Below are positions 27,515 through 36,893 of a DNA stretch of 64,000 bases, one piece after another. Source of the stretch: Lachnospiraceae bacterium (GTDB lineage Bacteria; Bacillota; Clostridia; Lachnospirales; Lachnospiraceae); assembly GCA_024682075.1 (NCBI GenBank), contig JAIKZQ010000031.1, forward strand, positions 28,129 to 92,128, in the 5' to 3' direction. Both the position numbers and the translations under genes were made by a program. Position 1 is the stretch's first letter, and each line of letters opens with the position of its first letter. The notes beneath the pieces are model-generated. The model was not told the DNA's origin and searched no databases. It saw only the letters and a list, made by a program, of their open reading frames with translations.

Positions 27515-28074
27515 TGAGATATCATGATATTACCAAAGATGACATGAGAAACGGAGACGGACTCAGAGTCACGCTGTGGCTGTCGGGATGCTCTCATATG
27601 TGTTCCCAATGTCAGAATCCCCAGACCTGGGATCCCGATTCCGGTGTATATTTTGACAAGGAAGCCAGGGATGAACTCTTTGAGATACTGGAAAGGGATT
27701 ATATATCGGGACTTACGCTTACCGGCGGTGATCCGCTTTACCCGGGCAACAGGGAAGATGTCGGGGATCTGATAGCTCTTGTAAAAAAAGAATTCCCCGA
27801 TAAGACTATATGGATCTATACAGGAGACCTGTGGGAGGATATAAAGGATCTTCCCCTGATGCAAAATGTCGATGTTGTTGTGGACGGTCCTTATGACAAG
27901 AATCTGAGGGATGTGACTCTTTGCTGGAAGGGAAGTTCCAATCAGAGGGTGATCGATGTTCGTGAATCTCTTAAGAGCGGCGAAGTGGTGATCCATTGTC
28001 CCGATCATTATTCGGTCCTTGATCCGGATTCAGTACACGGTAGTTCCAGGTCCGGTGTTCCCTGCATGTATTAA
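27514..28074 (+). CDS. nrdG: Anaerobic ribonucleotide reductase-activating protein (radical SAM)
   Basis: 186 residues. Radical SAM cluster in SGCSHMCSQCQNP (CxxxCxxC), preceded by DGLRVTLWLSG, and GG motif LTGGDPLYPGN. Generates the glycyl radical of NrdD using SAM and a reduced [4Fe-4S] cluster. Immediately coupled to nrdD. A C-terminal extension of about 20 residues past the usual end (HCPDHYSVLD onward) has no assigned role. Confidence 0.96.
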   Translation: MRYHDITKDDMRNGDGLRVTLWLSGCSHMCSQCQNPQTWDPDSGVYFDKEARDELFEILERDYISGLTLTGGDPLYPGNREDVGDLIALVKKEFPDKTIWIYTGDLWEDIKDLPLMQNVDVVVDGPYDKNLRDVTLCWKGSSNQRVIDVRESLKSGEVVIHCPDHYSVLDPDSVHGSSRSGVPCMY

Positions 28075-28101
28075 GCTGTATTAATATGATGAGGAGATAA
28101 A

Positions 28102-28608
28102 ATGACGAGAGTCGGTAAATTTGAGAAAGTAAGTTTCGAGCAGTTCAAGTCCGGAATGGAAGATTTCGGTCTTGACGATAAGTCATTAGAGCAAAAGTAT
28201 GAGAATATCAAGCTTCCTGCAAGGGCTACCGGCGGAAGTGCCGGCTACGACATCAGATCCACGGTCGATTTTACCCTTGAGCCGGGGCAGACCATCAAGA
28301 TCCCTACCGGAATAAGGGCTCAGATGCTCGAAGACTGGATGCTTGCCGTGTTTCCCAGGAGCGGACTTGGATTCAAATTCAGGCTGCAGCTTAATAACAC
28401 GGTCGGTATCATAGACAGTGATTATTACTATTCGGATAACGAGGGTCATATCTTCGTCAAGATCACCAATGATTCGAACGAAGGCAAGACCGTGTCGATC
28501 AGCGAGGGCGATGCTTTTGCTCAGGCCATTTTCATTCCTTACGGAATCACCGAAGACGATGAAGTGACTACAGTGAGAAACGGCGGATTCGGAAGCACCG
28601 GGAAATAA
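28102..28608 (+). CDS. dut: dUTP diphosphatase
   Basis: 168 residues. Trimeric dUTPase motifs: GSAGYDIRS (1), PRSGLGFKF (2), NTVGIIDSDYYYSDN (3), GDAFAQAIFIPYG (4), and RNGGFGSTGK (5) at the C-terminus. The N-terminal ~45 residues are an extra leader. Motif 3 has an added YYYSDN insert seen in Lachnospiraceae forms. Hydrolyses dUTP to dUMP, logical next to nrdDG. RBS GAGGAG. Followed by a terminator. Confidence 0.9.
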   Translation: MTRVGKFEKVSFEQFKSGMEDFGLDDKSLEQKYENIKLPARATGGSAGYDIRSTVDFTLEPGQTIKIPTGIRAQMLEDWMLAVFPRSGLGFKFRLQLNNTVGIIDSDYYYSDNEGHIFVKITNDSNEGKTVSISEGDAFAQAIFIPYGITEDDEVTTVRNGGFGSTGK

Positions 28609-28635
28609 CAGATATAGTATTCAGAACTATATTAT

Positions 28636-28668
28636 GCGTCTTAAAATCCATATATAAGGCGTTTTTTA
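28636..28668 (+). terminator. Rho-independent terminator after dut
   Basis: GCGTCTTA (28636-28643) pairs with TAAGGCGT (28655-28662) through two G-U pairs, followed by a T6 run. Confidence 0.6.
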
Positions 28669-28749
28669 AGAATATTTTAATTGTTTTTTGAAGTCGGTTT
28701 ATGTATCATATCATACGGTGCGTTTTAAGACTTATACCGGAGGTATGAT

Positions 28750-29616
28750 ATGTTCAAGATTATTACTGACAACGGTTCCGACATTCCCGAGGAATATGCT
28801 AAAGAGCATGGCATTGACACGATCAATCTGGCTACGATAATTGATGGTGTGGTGTATAATCAGGGTGTTGAGCTCAGCAAGGAGAAATTCTATCAGATGC
28901 TTGCTGAGGGAGCAAAGCCTACGACCTCTCAGGTCAATCCCGACCAGGCCAAGGCATTTTTTGATGAACACATAGATGACGCCGACGAGTTTCTGTTCAT
29001 AGGCATTTCATCAGGACTTTCCGGCACATGTCAGAGCGTTCAGGCCGGAGCTGCAGAGTTCATGGAGAAGCATCCCGATAAGAAGATTGAGGTGGTTGAT
29101 TCGCTTACCGGTTCACTCGGTGAGATGCTCCTTGTCTATAAAGCGGTTGATATGAGAGCTGCAGGCAAGAGTTTCGAGGAGACCACGGCTTTTGTCAGGG
29201 AGAATGCTGTTCATGCTTGTCTTTCGATAACTGTTGACAACCTCATGGACCTGTGGAGAGGCGGAAGAGTCAGCAAAACAAGTGCTGTCATCGGAACAAT
29301 GGCAGCCATCAAGCCTTTCATCACCGTTAATGACGAAGGAAAGCTTGATGCGGGCGGCAAGATCAGGGGCCGCAAGAAGAGCCTTGATCATATTGTTGAT
29401 TATATGGAAGAGCACATGGGCTCTTATCGTGACATGAATGATATCATCATGGTCGCTCACGGTAACTGTCCCGATGATGCCGAGTATTTAAAAAATCAGA
29501 TAGAGGAGCGATTAGGCTTTAAGAAGTTCATGGTCAACAGCATCGGACCTATGATCGGATCACATACAGGTCCTACCATATGCCTGGCCGGATATTTTGG
29601 TGAAACCCGCTCCTGA
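28750..29616 (+). CDS. DegV family fatty-acid-binding protein
   Basis: 288 residues. DegV signatures: DNGSDIPEEYAKEHGI at the N-terminus, PTTSQVNPDQ (the Thr-Ser pair that contacts the acyl carboxylate), FIGISSGLSGTCQSV, and SLTGSLGEMLLV. Members bind fatty acids; FakB subunits of the fatty-acid kinase are the best-known role. No fakA is adjacent. RBS GGAGG at 28740-28744. It ends 10 bases before the chosen miaB start. Confidence 0.9.
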   Translation: MFKIITDNGSDIPEEYAKEHGIDTINLATIIDGVVYNQGVELSKEKFYQMLAEGAKPTTSQVNPDQAKAFFDEHIDDADEFLFIGISSGLSGTCQSVQAGAAEFMEKHPDKKIEVVDSLTGSLGEMLLVYKAVDMRAAGKSFEETTAFVRENAVHACLSITVDNLMDLWRGGRVSKTSAVIGTMAAIKPFITVNDEGKLDAGGKIRGRKKSLDHIVDYMEEHMGSYRDMNDIIMVAHGNCPDDAEYLKNQIEERLGFKKFMVNSIGPMIGSHTGPTICLAGYFGETRS

Positions 29617-29626
29617 AAAGGGCGTT

Positions 29627-31039
29627 ATGAATAAGTCAGATGTGATCGCAACACTTGCTCAAAGAGAATATGTAAATAAATCTCTTGATCTTTTGAACAA
29701 AAAAGAAAATGAAACTGGAAAGAGGCTCACTGCATCCGTAATAACCTTCGGATGTCAGATGAATGCCCGTGATTCAGAAAAATTAGCCGGTATTCTTGTG
29801 GCTTCCGGATTTGAACTTCTGGAAGACACTGAGGATGCCGACTTTGTTTTGTATAATACCTGTACCGTAAGGGATAACGCCAATCAGAAGCTGTACGGTC
29901 ATCTGGGAGAAGCTCTTTCCCGCAAAAAGAAGAATCCCGCAATGATGGTCGGGATCTGCGGCTGCCTTCCTCAGGAACCCTCGGCCCTTGAGAAGATAAA
30001 GAAATCATATTCGTTCGTGGATCTTATCTTCGGAACCCATAATCTGTATGCTTTTCCGGAATATCTTAGCAGACTTCTTTCCGGCGAAAGGCATATCTGT
30101 GAGATCGTAGATCATGCCGATAACATCGTCGAGGATCTTCCCGTCATTCGTAAATATCCTTTTAAATCCGGTGTTAATATCATGTTCGGATGCAATAATT
30201 TCTGTACTTATTGCATTGTTCCCCATGTCCGCGGAAGGGAAAGATCGAGAGAGAGCAGGGATATACTTGAAGAGATCGTTAAGCTTGCGGGGAGCGGTGT
30301 TAAGGAAGTCATGCTCCTCGGTCAGAATGTTAATTCGTACGGAAACGGAATTGACGGAGAGATCTCATTCCCCGAACTGCTGAAAAGAGTCTGTGATATC
30401 GAAGGGATTGAAAGAGTCAGATTCATGACTTCTCATCCCAAGGATCTTTCGGAAGAACTCATACAGACGATCAGATCCGAAGAGAAGATCTGCAGACATC
30501 TCCATCTTCCTTTGCAGTCAGGGTCCACCAGAGTGCTTAAGGAGATGAACCGCAGATATACGAAGGAACAGTATCTGGATCTTGCTCTCCGCATTAGAGA
30601 CGAGATCCAAGGCATTGCACTCACTACGGACATAATGGTCGGATTTCCCGGTGAGACCGAAGCGGATGTGGATGATACCATAGATGTGATCCGCAAGGTT
30701 AAATACGACAATGCGTTCACTTTCATTTATTCCAAGAGAATGGGAACGCCTGCTGCCGCTCGTGAAGATCAGGTGCCTGAAGATCTGGTCAAGACTTCTT
30801 TTGACAGGGTGCTAGGGTGCGTGCAGGATACCGCAAAAGAACAGTCGATGAGATGGCAGGGCCTTACGCTCCCGGCTCTTGTCGAGGAAGTAAATACTTC
30901 CTTGGGCGGTTATGTCACCGGCCGCCTGTCCAACAACATGATAGTCCATTTCCCCGGCGATGCATCACTCATCGGGTCCATTATTCCCGTTGTCCTTGAG
31001 GAATGCAGAGGGTTTTATTATATGGGTTATACCAAGTAG
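29627..31039 (+). CDS. miaB: tRNA-2-methylthio-N6-dimethylallyladenosine synthase MiaB
   Basis: 470 residues from ATG 29627 (an upstream TTG at 29597 would overlap degV). N-terminal MTTase domain with Cys in FGCQMN, YNTCTVR and ICGCLP. Radical SAM cluster FGCNNFCTYCIVPHVRGRE. C-terminal TRAM domain about 405-468. Adds the methylthio group to i6A37 of tRNAs; the i6A itself is made by MiaA at 35943. It is followed directly by the 36-bp repeat. Confidence 0.96.
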   Translation: MNKSDVIATLAQREYVNKSLDLLNKKENETGKRLTASVITFGCQMNARDSEKLAGILVASGFELLEDTEDADFVLYNTCTVRDNANQKLYGHLGEALSRKKKNPAMMVGICGCLPQEPSALEKIKKSYSFVDLIFGTHNLYAFPEYLSRLLSGERHICEIVDHADNIVEDLPVIRKYPFKSGVNIMFGCNNFCTYCIVPHVRGRERSRESRDILEEIVKLAGSGVKEVMLLGQNVNSYGNGIDGEISFPELLKRVCDIEGIERVRFMTSHPKDLSEELIQTIRSEEKICRHLHLPLQSGSTRVLKEMNRRYTKEQYLDLALRIRDEIQGIALTTDIMVGFPGETEADVDDTIDVIRKVKYDNAFTFIYSKRMGTPAAAREDQVPEDLVKTSFDRVLGCVQDTAKEQSMRWQGLTLPALVEEVNTSLGGYVTGRLSNNMIVHFPGDASLIGSIIPVVLEECRGFYYMGYTK

Positions 31040-31075
31040 CGAACGCGAATTTAGTGCAATCGGTGCATGAGTAAA
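31040..31075 (+). repeat. Dispersed 36-bp intergenic repeat, copy A
   Basis: Starts one base past the miaB stop. It matches the reverse complement of 53719-53754 at 32 of 36 positions, with the 17-nt core TGCAATCGGTGCATGAG identical. Both copies are intergenic. It contains TGCA - ATCGG - TGCA. Confidence 0.7.
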
Positions 31076-31134
31076 AATACTGTGCAAAGACAGCATCTCG
31101 TCACCTAATTTTTTTCTTTTATAAGGATAAGAAA

Positions 31135-33804
31135 ATGCCCGACATTAACGAAGTATCTCCCATGATGCAAAACTATCTCGAGACCAAGAAGCAGTATCAG
31201 GACTGCCTTCTTTTCTATCGCATCGGCGATTTCTACGAGATGTTTTTTGACGATGCCAAGCTTGTGTCCAAAGAGCTTGAGCTGACGCTTACCGGCAAAG
31301 CCTGCGGAATGGAAGAAAGAGCCCCGATGTGCGGCGTGCCTTTTCACGCTGCGGATTCATACATTTCAAGACTTGTTTCAAAGGGATATAAAGTTGCAAT
31401 CTGTGAACAGGTTGAGGATCCCAAGGCGGCAAAGGGCCTTGTAAAGCGTGAGGTCATCAAGGTTGTCACTCCGGGAACAAACATGAACATAATGGCTCTT
31501 GATTCCGGTAAGAACAATTTCCTCATGTGCATTTGCCATCAGGATAACGGGACCGGATGCAGCGTTGTCGATGTTTCAACGGGTGAATTTCTTGTTTCCG
31601 AATTGTCCACTCCTTATGAGCTGAATGATCACGTTGCCAGATTTGCTCCGTCGGAGATAATCTGCAATAATGCTTTTTCTCTTCAGAGCGATCTTCTTAA
31701 TTCCATCAGGGAAAAGTATCAGATTCCCGTGACGGTTCTCGACAATGCAGTATTTGATGAGAAAACCGCAACGGGCGAAGTGCTCAGACAGTTCAGGGTA
31801 AAGAGTCTCATTGGTCTGGGCCTTGATTCGATGATCCCCGGAGTTCTTGCTGCCGGAGCTTCTCTTATTTATCTGCATGACACGCAGAAGACCGATCTCA
31901 GCAACATCACCGAGATCCACCCTTATATCGCAAGCAAATTCATGATGCTTGATTCTTCCTCGAGAAGAAATCTTGAACTTACCGAGACTATCAGGGATAA
32001 ACAGAAGAAAGGATCGCTTCTCGGAGTTCTCGACAGGACCAAGACCGCAATGGGTGGCAGGCTCCTCCGTACTTTTATCGAGCAGCCCCTTATCGATGAA
32101 GCCGAGATCGTAAAAAGGCAGGATTCAATTGCCGCATTTAATTCCAACGCCATAGCAAGAGATGAACTCAGGGAATATCTGAATCCCGTATATGACCTTG
32201 AGAGGCTTCTTGCAAGAGTGAGCTTTGGAACCGCAAGCCCCAGGGACCTGATCAGTCTTCAGTCTTCCCTGTCAATGCTTCCTCATATCAGGACCGCAAT
32301 TCAGGATGTTCATTCCCCTGCTGTTGATGAGATATGTGAGAATTTTGACACTCTGTCCGACATAGAATCACTCATTGCTTCATCCATCAGAGAAGAGCCA
32401 CCTCTTACGATCAGGGACGGCGACATCATAAAGGACGGATTTGACGAAGAGATCGACATGCTCAGGTGTGCCAAGACGGACGGCAAGAGATGGCTTGCGG
32501 AGCTTGAGGAATCCGAAAAAGAAAGAACGGGCATCAAGGCTCTGAAGATCAGATATCATAAGGCTTTCGGATACTATTTTGAAGTTACGAATTCTTATCT
32601 GGATAAGATTCCGGACGATTATATCAGGCGTCAGACGCTCACTAACTGTGAGAGATTTACTTCTGCCAAACTGAAGGAACTTGAGGACACTGTCCTTAAT
32701 GCCGAGGAGAAGATCCGGAACCTTGAATATGATGTGTTCGTGAATATCAGAAACAGCATCAGTGCAGAGAGTGACCGTATCCTGAAGACTGCGAAGAATG
32801 TTGCACTCCTGGATGTTTTTTCCGATCTTGCTTATATCGCCGAATTAAACAGGTATGTAAGACCTCATATTAACAGCAAGGGCATCATCAACATCAAGGA
32901 CGGCAGACATCCTGTCGTGGAGAAGATGCTTGGCGGAGAACTCTTTGTCTCAAATGATACATATCTGGATAACGGTTCAAATCTTGTAAGCATAATCACC
33001 GGCCCCAACATGGCCGGTAAGTCCACATATATGAGACAGACCGCGCTGATCGTGCTTATGTCTCAGATCGGAAGTTTTGTTCCGGCTGCTAAAGCTGACC
33101 TGTGCGTAGTGGACAGGATTTTCACCAGAGTCGGTGCATCCGATGATCTTGCAAGCGGACAGTCCACTTTCATGATCGAGATGAACGAAGTATCCAATAT
33201 CCTCAGAAATGCTACTTCCAGGAGTCTTCTCATACTGGACGAGATAGGCCGCGGAACGTCTACTTTCGACGGCTTGTCCATTGCATGGGCGGTCATAGAG
33301 CATATCTGCAACAAGAAGATACTCGGTGCGAAGACTCTTTTTGCAACGCATTATCATGAACTCACCGAGCTTGAAGGCAAGATCGATAATGTTCACAATT
33401 ACTGCATTGCCGTCAAGGAATCGGGAGATGATATCGTGTTCCTCAGGAAGATCATCAAGGGCGGTGCGGACAGAAGCTACGGAATACAGGTGGCCAAGCT
33501 TGCGGGTGTGCCCGACATGGTCATTGACAGAGCCAAGGAAATAGCATCAAGCCTTGCTCTTCAGGACATATCATCACTTGTGGAATCAATCTCGGCAGGA
33601 GATGGAGGAAGCGGCAAGTCAAAGAAGATCACAAGGCCCGATGAAGTTGACAGCGGACAGATGTCCTTCTTTGATCTGGTTTCAGATGAGGATCTTCTCA
33701 AGGAGATAGAGGACATCGACATATCCAACCTTACGCCTCTTGATGCGCTGAACACGCTTTACAGGCTTCAGAATAAGGTGAAGAACCGTTATAAGATCAC
33801 GTGA
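31135..33804 (+). CDS. mutS: DNA mismatch repair protein MutS
   Basis: 889 residues, full-length MutS1. Mismatch-binding domain with GDFYEMFFDDA (Phe-x-Glu) at about 30-40. Connector, lever and clamp regions follow. ATPase: Walker A GPNMAGKSTYMRQ, Walker B ILDEIGRGTSTFDG, His switch ATHYHELTELE. The C-terminal tail GQMSFFDLVSDEDLL has a beta-clamp-like QMSFF motif. Start ATG 31135 after ATAAGGATAAG. It is followed after 48 bp by mutL. Confidence 0.97.
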   Translation: MPDINEVSPMMQNYLETKKQYQDCLLFYRIGDFYEMFFDDAKLVSKELELTLTGKACGMEERAPMCGVPFHAADSYISRLVSKGYKVAICEQVEDPKAAKGLVKREVIKVVTPGTNMNIMALDSGKNNFLMCICHQDNGTGCSVVDVSTGEFLVSELSTPYELNDHVARFAPSEIICNNAFSLQSDLLNSIREKYQIPVTVLDNAVFDEKTATGEVLRQFRVKSLIGLGLDSMIPGVLAAGASLIYLHDTQKTDLSNITEIHPYIASKFMMLDSSSRRNLELTETIRDKQKKGSLLGVLDRTKTAMGGRLLRTFIEQPLIDEAEIVKRQDSIAAFNSNAIARDELREYLNPVYDLERLLARVSFGTASPRDLISLQSSLSMLPHIRTAIQDVHSPAVDEICENFDTLSDIESLIASSIREEPPLTIRDGDIIKDGFDEEIDMLRCAKTDGKRWLAELEESEKERTGIKALKIRYHKAFGYYFEVTNSYLDKIPDDYIRRQTLTNCERFTSAKLKELEDTVLNAEEKIRNLEYDVFVNIRNSISAESDRILKTAKNVALLDVFSDLAYIAELNRYVRPHINSKGIINIKDGRHPVVEKMLGGELFVSNDTYLDNGSNLVSIITGPNMAGKSTYMRQTALIVLMSQIGSFVPAAKADLCVVDRIFTRVGASDDLASGQSTFMIEMNEVSNILRNATSRSLLILDEIGRGTSTFDGLSIAWAVIEHICNKKILGAKTLFATHYHELTELEGKIDNVHNYCIAVKESGDDIVFLRKIIKGGADRSYGIQVAKLAGVPDMVIDRAKEIASSLALQDISSLVESISAGDGGSGKSKKITRPDEVDSGQMSFFDLVSDEDLLKEIEDIDISNLTPLDALNTLYRLQNKVKNRYKIT

Positions 33805-33852
33805 TCATAGTCTGACAGGTTATATTTTTTATTCGGGAAACAGGAAAACAAA

Positions 33853-35943
33853 ATGATCAGAGTTTTAAACAAAGAAACTATAGACAGGATCTCCGCGGGC
33901 GAGGTTGTCGAAAGACCCGTAAATGTCGTCAAGGAGCTTGTTGAAAATGCAATTGATTCGGGGGCCGGAGCCATAACCGTCGAGATAAAGGGCGGAGGCA
34001 TCGATCTTATAAGAGTCACCGATAACGGATGCGGCATCGCTTCCGATGAAATGAAAACCGCATTCATGCGTCATGCAACGAGCAAGATCGATAAAGCCGA
34101 TGATCTTGACTCGATAGTGACTCTCGGATTCAGAGGAGAAGCTCTTGCGAGCATATGTGCCGTGTCCGAGACCGAGATGATCTCGTGCGTGCAGGGAGCT
34201 CTGACCGGAAACAAGCTCTATATCAGAGGCGGGGAGGAGATATCCTTTGATGAGATCGGTGCTCCCTCCGGAACAACCGTGATAGTCAGGAATCTGTTCT
34301 TCAACACACCGGCCAGGAAGAAGTTCTTAAAGACTGCTTCGACCGAAGGATCTTATATCGGTGAGATGATGGAAAAGATCGCACTGTCTCATCCGGACAT
34401 AGCTTTTCAGTTCACCGCCGACGGGCGTTCGAGATTCCATACATCGGGTTCCGGCGACCTGCTTGAAGTCATATACAGGGTATACGGAAAAGAAACTGCA
34501 GATGCGCTTGTTCCGGTGAAGGCTGAAAATGACATGTTCAGGATCGAAGGTTATCTCGGAAAGCCCGAGATGGTCAGATCCAACAGGAACATGGAGATCT
34601 ATTTCATCAACGGCAGATATGTCAGGAATACTTTCATGTCATCAGCTGTTGAGGAAGGTTACAGGGAATATCTGATGCTTCATAAGTTCCCTGTTGTTTT
34701 TCTGAACTTTGAGACCGATCCTTTCTGCGTTGACGTAAATGTACATCCGGCAAAACTTGATGTCCGCATTTCCGATCAGAATGCATTTTTTGTATTTGTA
34801 TCATCATCGATCCACGATGTCATGACTGCTGCTGAGATGATCCCCGAAAACATTCTTACGACAGATGCAGAGAAAAAGGAAATGGCGAAAGCCTCAGCTG
34901 CCGAAGTGCATTCGGGCAAAAATCCCGAGCCCTTTGAGATGAAGAGATCTGCTGCCGAAAACATTCAGGGAACACTCAGGGCATTTAACAGGGCATCGGG
35001 ATATGACATGGGTGTCACTTCTGTGAACGCAGGACAGGTTGCGGAAGACGGATTCTATAAATCCGTGAAAGCTGCACCTGACAAATCAGCATCTGATGAT
35101 TTCTTTGAAAGCCCGGGCAGATCATCCGCTTCGGATGATGACTTTTTTGAAGATGAGACAATGCCTGCTTCGGATAGCAGGACTCATCAGAATGCCCCGG
35201 CAATGACTGATCATCAAGATTCTGTTTATGCTGAAGATGCAGATTCTTCAGATGAAGATCATGGCTCAGGACTCGCACCTGATCCGGCTTCGGAATATCT
35301 TGAGGGTGCGGTGCTCAGACAGAAGAGTCTTTTTGATGATCATCTTCTTGAAAAAGACAAGAGAGCATCTTACAGGATCATCGGCCAGGTATTTGATACT
35401 TACTGGATAGTCCAGTATGAAGACAAGATGTTCATCATCGACCAGCATGCCGCTCATGAAAAGGTTAACTATGAGAGGTTTGTAAAACGTATCAGAAATG
35501 ATGAACATCCCACGCAGATGCTTGTGCCTCCCGTGATTGTATCCCTTACTTCCTCGGAAGAGCAGGTTTTTCTTGATAATAAGGAATCATTTGAAAAGAT
35601 CGGATTTGAGGTTGAGAGCTTTGGCGGAAATGAATATGCATTAAGGGGAGTTCCGACCGATCTGTTCGGACATTCCGAAAGAGAGATGTTTCTTGCCGTG
35701 CTCGATGAGATGGCATCAAATCCGGGGCTCGGATCTTTCAGGACCATTGATGAAAAGATTGCCGGAATGGCCTGCAAGGCATCCGTTAAGGGCGGAGACA
35801 GGATAGGATATGAGCAGGCGGAAAAACTGATAGACGAGCTTCTTTTGCTGGACAATCCTTATAACTGCCCTCATGGAAGACCGACGATAATCTCCATATC
35901 CAAAACCGAGATGGAGAAGAAATTCAAAAGGATCGTTGACTGA
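33853..35943 (+). CDS. mutL: DNA mismatch repair protein MutL (endonuclease type)
   Basis: 696 residues. GHKL ATPase at the N-terminus: ELVENAIDSGAG, DNGCGI, TLGFRGEALASI. An acidic, low-conservation linker (about 340-490) with repeated DDFFE stretches (SDDFFE, SDDDFFED) may bind partners. The C-terminal endonuclease motif DQHAAHEKVNYERF and CPHGRPTII zinc motif are present, so it is a nicking MutL and no MutH is expected. Coupled to miaA (TGATG). Confidence 0.96.
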   Translation: MIRVLNKETIDRISAGEVVERPVNVVKELVENAIDSGAGAITVEIKGGGIDLIRVTDNGCGIASDEMKTAFMRHATSKIDKADDLDSIVTLGFRGEALASICAVSETEMISCVQGALTGNKLYIRGGEEISFDEIGAPSGTTVIVRNLFFNTPARKKFLKTASTEGSYIGEMMEKIALSHPDIAFQFTADGRSRFHTSGSGDLLEVIYRVYGKETADALVPVKAENDMFRIEGYLGKPEMVRSNRNMEIYFINGRYVRNTFMSSAVEEGYREYLMLHKFPVVFLNFETDPFCVDVNVHPAKLDVRISDQNAFFVFVSSSIHDVMTAAEMIPENILTTDAEKKEMAKASAAEVHSGKNPEPFEMKRSAAENIQGTLRAFNRASGYDMGVTSVNAGQVAEDGFYKSVKAAPDKSASDDFFESPGRSSASDDDFFEDETMPASDSRTHQNAPAMTDHQDSVYAEDADSSDEDHGSGLAPDPASEYLEGAVLRQKSLFDDHLLEKDKRASYRIIGQVFDTYWIVQYEDKMFIIDQHAAHEKVNYERFVKRIRNDEHPTQMLVPPVIVSLTSSEEQVFLDNKESFEKIGFEVESFGGNEYALRGVPTDLFGHSEREMFLAVLDEMASNPGLGSFRTIDEKIAGMACKASVKGGDRIGYEQAEKLIDELLLLDNPYNCPHGRPTIISISKTEMEKKFKRIVD

Positions 35944-36893
35944 TGAAAACGGACAAGCCTCTGATAATTTTATCGGGACCTACTGCAGTCGGAAAGACCG
36001 CTCTTTCCGTCGAGTTTGCTCTCATGCATGACCTTGAGATCATATCTGCGGATTCCGCGCAGGTATACAAAGGGATGGATATAGGCACCGCGAAGATCAC
36101 CGAGGAGGAAAAAAGAGGCGTAAGGCATCATCTCATCGATGTGTGCGATCCTTCGGAGGATTATTCTGCTTTCCGTTTTAAGGAGATGGCGGATGCTGCT
36201 ATCGAAGACATTTATTCTCGTGGAAAGATTCCTCTCATCGTCGGAGGAACCGGATTTTACATTCAGGCTCTGCTTAAGGGAGTGTCGTTCGATGACGAAG
36301 GGCCTGATGAGGAATACAGAAATACTCTGATGCAGCTCTGCATTGAAAAAGGGAACGATTATCTTCATTCGATGCTTGAAGACATAGATCCGGAAAGTGC
36401 AGAGAAGATTCCTGAGGGCAATGTCAAGAGAATGATAAGAGCTCTTGAGTATCATCATCTGACCGGAAGGAAGATCTCGGATCATAATCTTGAAGAAGCG
36501 GCAAAAGGACCTGTTTACGATGCGGCATACTTTGTCCTTACCGATGAGCGCAGCCTCATTTATGAAAGGATCGATAAAAGAGTTACCGTGATGATCGAAA
36601 GCGGTCTTGAAGACGAAGTGAGAAATCTTCTCGGAACGGGACTTGATCCTTCGTGCGTTTCGATGCAGGCCATCGGGTATAAGGAGATGATCCCGTATAT
36701 CAACGGACAGGCCACGCTTGCAGAGGCGGCCGATGAGATCAGGCTAAGGACCAGACATTTTGCCAAAAGACAGCTTACGTGGTATAAAAGAGAGCCTGAC
36801 GTTATTTATATCGACAGACAAAAATTCGACGGACGCACTTCCGATATGTGCACCTTCATGACCGACGAGTGCAGGAAAAGAGGTATTTTATAA
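35943..36893 (+). CDS. miaA: tRNA dimethylallyltransferase MiaA
   Basis: 316 residues. P-loop GPTAVGKTALS (about 11-21), SADSAQVYKGMDIGTAK, VGGTGFYIQALL, and the ending with RLRTRHFAKRQLTWYKRE. Prenylates A37 of tRNAs reading UNN codons, the substrate step before MiaB. It overlaps the downstream PLP gene by one base (TAATG). Confidence 0.97.
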   Translation: MKTDKPLIILSGPTAVGKTALSVEFALMHDLEIISADSAQVYKGMDIGTAKITEEEKRGVRHHLIDVCDPSEDYSAFRFKEMADAAIEDIYSRGKIPLIVGGTGFYIQALLKGVSFDDEGPDEEYRNTLMQLCIEKGNDYLHSMLEDIDPESAEKIPEGNVKRMIRALEYHHLTGRKISDHNLEEAAKGPVYDAAYFVLTDERSLIYERIDKRVTVMIESGLEDEVRNLLGTGLDPSCVSMQAIGYKEMIPYINGQATLAEAADEIRLRTRHFAKRQLTWYKREPDVIYIDRQKFDGRTSDMCTFMTDECRKRGIL